Positions 7,713-9,111 of a stretch of 9,111 bases of DNA are shown here, one piece after another. Under the pieces are notes generated by a model. That model worked only from the letters and a program-made list of their open reading frames with translations, ran no database searches and was not told the origin of the DNA. Every line of letters starts with the position of its first letter. Positions within the stretch are counted from its first letter, which is position 1. The position numbers and the translations under genes are program-made. Source of the stretch: AM-1111 sp046302135. GTDB taxonomy: Bacteria; Bacteroidota; Bacteroidia; B-17B0; Aurantibacillaceae. The stretch covers positions 1 through 9,111 of the forward strand of contig JBKCIQ010000082.1 in the NCBI GenBank assembly GCA_046302135.1, read 5' to 3'.

Positions 7713-7733
7713 AAAAAGTTATTCTTCAACTTT
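7711..7733 (-). terminator. Weak hairpin plus T-run, possible terminator of the polymerase gene
   Basis: On the minus strand AAAGTT (7733-7728) can pair with AACTTT (7720-7715) around a 7-base loop, and the run of T continues to 7711. The loop contains the polymerase stop codon. The stem has six pairs with a single G:C, so it is weak. If it works, the minus-strand genes beyond the plus-strand cassette need their own promoter. On the plus strand only three T follow the stem, so it is a poor terminator for the deacetylase. Confidence 0.25.
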
Positions 7734-9027
7734 CATCAGAATCATCTATTTCATTAATAGGATTAGGATTTGTACAAGAATAATAGTAAAATAAACAAAA
7801 AAATGGAAATCCATTTATAAAATAATTTCCTTGCCTTAATAAGTAACCAAGCAAAATTGTTAAAACGGCACCATTATAGACCCAAGTTAAATCATCGTTA
7901 TTCAAATCGTTAATACTATTATTTTTTTTTACAAAATATTTAGGAATAAAAAATAACCAAAACAATATACCTAATAATCCAAGTTCTACAACACATCTTA
8001 ACAACAAACTATTCCCATCTTTCGAATTAAAATCAAAACCTTCCTTGATTAAAAAATCTTCCTCTTTTGTTAATGAGTATTTTTCATAAGCTAATTCATA
8101 ACTTCCAAGACCTCTGCCAATAAAGGGATTATCAGAAAAACTTTTCTTCATAACATTGACATTATTATACAATACGAAGCTTGATGAATTTATATCATCA
8201 ATTGTGAACTGTTCTTTTGTCCAAAGATTTACAGATGTATCTACCCTTACTCTAAAATCATCTACCCATCTGTAAAGCGCAAAATAAGCCAATACACCCA
8301 GTATAGAGAAATACAAAATATATAAAATCCTTTCGTAGTTAATAGCAAGTATAACAAGTATAAAAAAAACGCCGATATAGCCAGTTGAAGATGTTGTAAA
8401 TATCATAGCTAAACAAACAACAATACAGTTGAAGAAAGATAAAATTGAATATTTTCTGGATATCAAATGTTCAACCGATATAAAAACTGCAGGAAGTAAC
8501 ATAAGTGCGAACTGTGAGGGCTCAGAAAATATAGAATTCAGTCTTAATCCAAAAATAGAACCGGGGTGTAACCCCCATTTATTAAAAAGCCAAGAATAGT
8601 TGTAACCCGGTGTAAAACCGATTCGAAATGAAATTAATTCAATAAAGCCTATATATGCACATATGACTATCCCATTAAGGTAAAGAGAAAATATTTTTTT
8701 ATAGTCAAAACTATAATGTATAAACAAATAATTATAAAAAGTAACACTCAAAAAAAATCCAAACAAAATCTTAAAAAAACCAAAAAACTCACAATTACCT
8801 AATAAAAGATTTATTATCCCAAATAAAACAGGAAGAATAAGTAGTTTAAATGTGAATCCTGTAAAACCATATCTAATGAAAAAGTAAGGAAGGAATAATA
8901 AAAATATCAGATAATGAAAATACCCTTCAAAAGGTTGATTGAAAAAAGTGTAAGAGCTAATCATTATAGATAAGCTCATAAAGAAATCAAATCTTTTTTC
9001 TTTATCAGATAGAAAAAACAAATTCAT
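7726..9027 (-). CDS. O-antigen polymerase / O-antigen ligase-like membrane protein (Wzy/WaaL family)
   Basis: A 433-aa integral membrane protein with about ten to twelve hydrophobic segments spread over residues 15 to 416. They are broken by one large hydrophilic loop at about 253-343, probably periplasmic. Wzy polymerases and WaaL-type ligases share this layout. NPFIGRGLGSYE at 300-311 inside the loop is the typical NPxxGxGxG family signature, and SIFSEPSQFALML at 165-177 is a recurring feature of the group. The protein would join lipid-linked repeat units in the periplasm; a ligase role cannot be ruled out, since sequence rarely separates the two. The ATG start overlaps the stop of an upstream gene as ATGA, which argues for coupling and for this start. 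It ends 13 bases from the convergent deacetylase stop. A run of nine A on the coding strand (7930-7922) encodes KKN. Family assignment is strong; polymerase rather than ligase is favoured by the setting. Confidence 0.87.
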   Translation of the reverse strand: MNLFFLSDKEKRFDFFMSLSIMISSYTFFNQPFEGYFHYLIFLLFLPYFFIRYGFTGFTFKLLILPVLFGIINLLLGNCEFFGFFKILFGFFLSVTFYNYLFIHYSFDYKKIFSLYLNGIVICAYIGFIELISFRIGFTPGYNYSWLFNKWGLHPGSIFGLRLNSIFSEPSQFALMLLPAVFISVEHLISRKYSILSFFNCIVVCLAMIFTTSSTGYIGVFFILVILAINYERILYILYFSILGVLAYFALYRWVDDFRVRVDTSVNLWTKEQFTIDDINSSSFVLYNNVNVMKKSFSDNPFIGRGLGSYELAYEKYSLTKEEDFLIKEGFDFNSKDGNSLLLRCVVELGLLGILFWLFFIPKYFVKKNNSINDLNNDDLTWVYNGAVLTILLGYLLRQGNYFINGFPFFCLFYYYSCTNPNPINEIDDSDES

Positions 9028-9111
9028 GAAGTTGTATGAATTTTACTAAATTTTTTCTTCAACTTTAAAAAATAATTTTCAAAATACACGTAAGAAAAAT
9101 GAGACACGAGT
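9024..9111 (-). CDS. C-terminal end of an unidentified upstream gene
   Basis: Only the last 28 codons are in the window: the minus strand is open from the edge to a TGA at 9026-9024. The tail reads about YVYFENYFLKLKKKFSKI and then HTTS. The stop overlaps the polymerase ATG as ATGA, the usual sign of a coupled gene pair; the other two minus-strand frames close within 15 codons with no such junction. A basic amphipathic tail would suit a glycosyltransferase or another enzyme of the locus, but there is too little to name it. Confidence 0.6.
   Translation of the reverse strand, partial: LVSHFSYVYFENYFLKLKKKFSKIHTTS

Noticed and set aside
7722..9066. 12-base direct repeat TTCTTCAACTTT at 7722-7733 and 9055-9066, flanking the polymerase gene
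   Set aside because: Several 12-base matches are expected by chance in 9 kb of AT-rich DNA, both copies lie in coding sequence, and there are no other signs of recombination.

Overview
This is a compact, AT-rich stretch of a surface-polysaccharide (O-antigen, capsule or exopolysaccharide) biosynthesis locus. Codon use, low GC (about 25 to 36% in blocks counted by hand), scarce Shine-Dalgarno sites and the protein styles suggest a Bacteroidota bacterium, probably a flavobacterium or cytophaga-like relative. The sequence alone does not fix the genus. I see no rRNA, tRNA, insertion sequence, CRISPR array or origin, and no gene-free stretch longer than a few tens of bases.

Reading along the minus strand from the right edge: the last 28 codons of an unidentified gene (9024-9111) overlap by ATGA with a Wzy/O-antigen-ligase-like membrane polymerase (7726-9027). 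The minus-strand series resumes at 5876 with a GT4 glycosyltransferase (4836-5876). It continues with an extended SDR sugar-nucleotide epimerase/dehydratase (3866-4831), a glutamine-dependent AsnB-type amidotransferase (1983-3878) and a second GT4 glycosyltransferase (839-1996). The last gene is an integral-membrane acyltransferase-3 protein that runs off the left edge (1-827) and has no ATG start. These last five genes overlap or abut by a few bases and look like one transcription unit.

Between the polymerase and the first GT4 gene sits a two-gene cassette on the plus strand: a GNAT-fold acyltransferase (5889-6860) joined with no gap (TAAATG) to a polysaccharide-deacetylase-fold protein (6861-7712). 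It is divergent from the GT4 gene across only 12 bp and convergent with the polymerase across 13 bp. The GNAT gene is the most AT-rich sequence sampled.

The likely joint role, as inference: the SDR enzyme makes a nucleotide sugar and the two GT4 enzymes add sugars to a lipid-linked repeat unit. The AsnB-like enzyme may convert a uronic acid carboxylate to an amide. The deacetylase/GNAT pair could remove an N-acetyl group and install another acyl group. The acyltransferase-3 protein O-acylates the glycan at the membrane and the polymerase joins repeat units. An initiating transferase, a flippase and export genes are not in view and would be expected outside the window.
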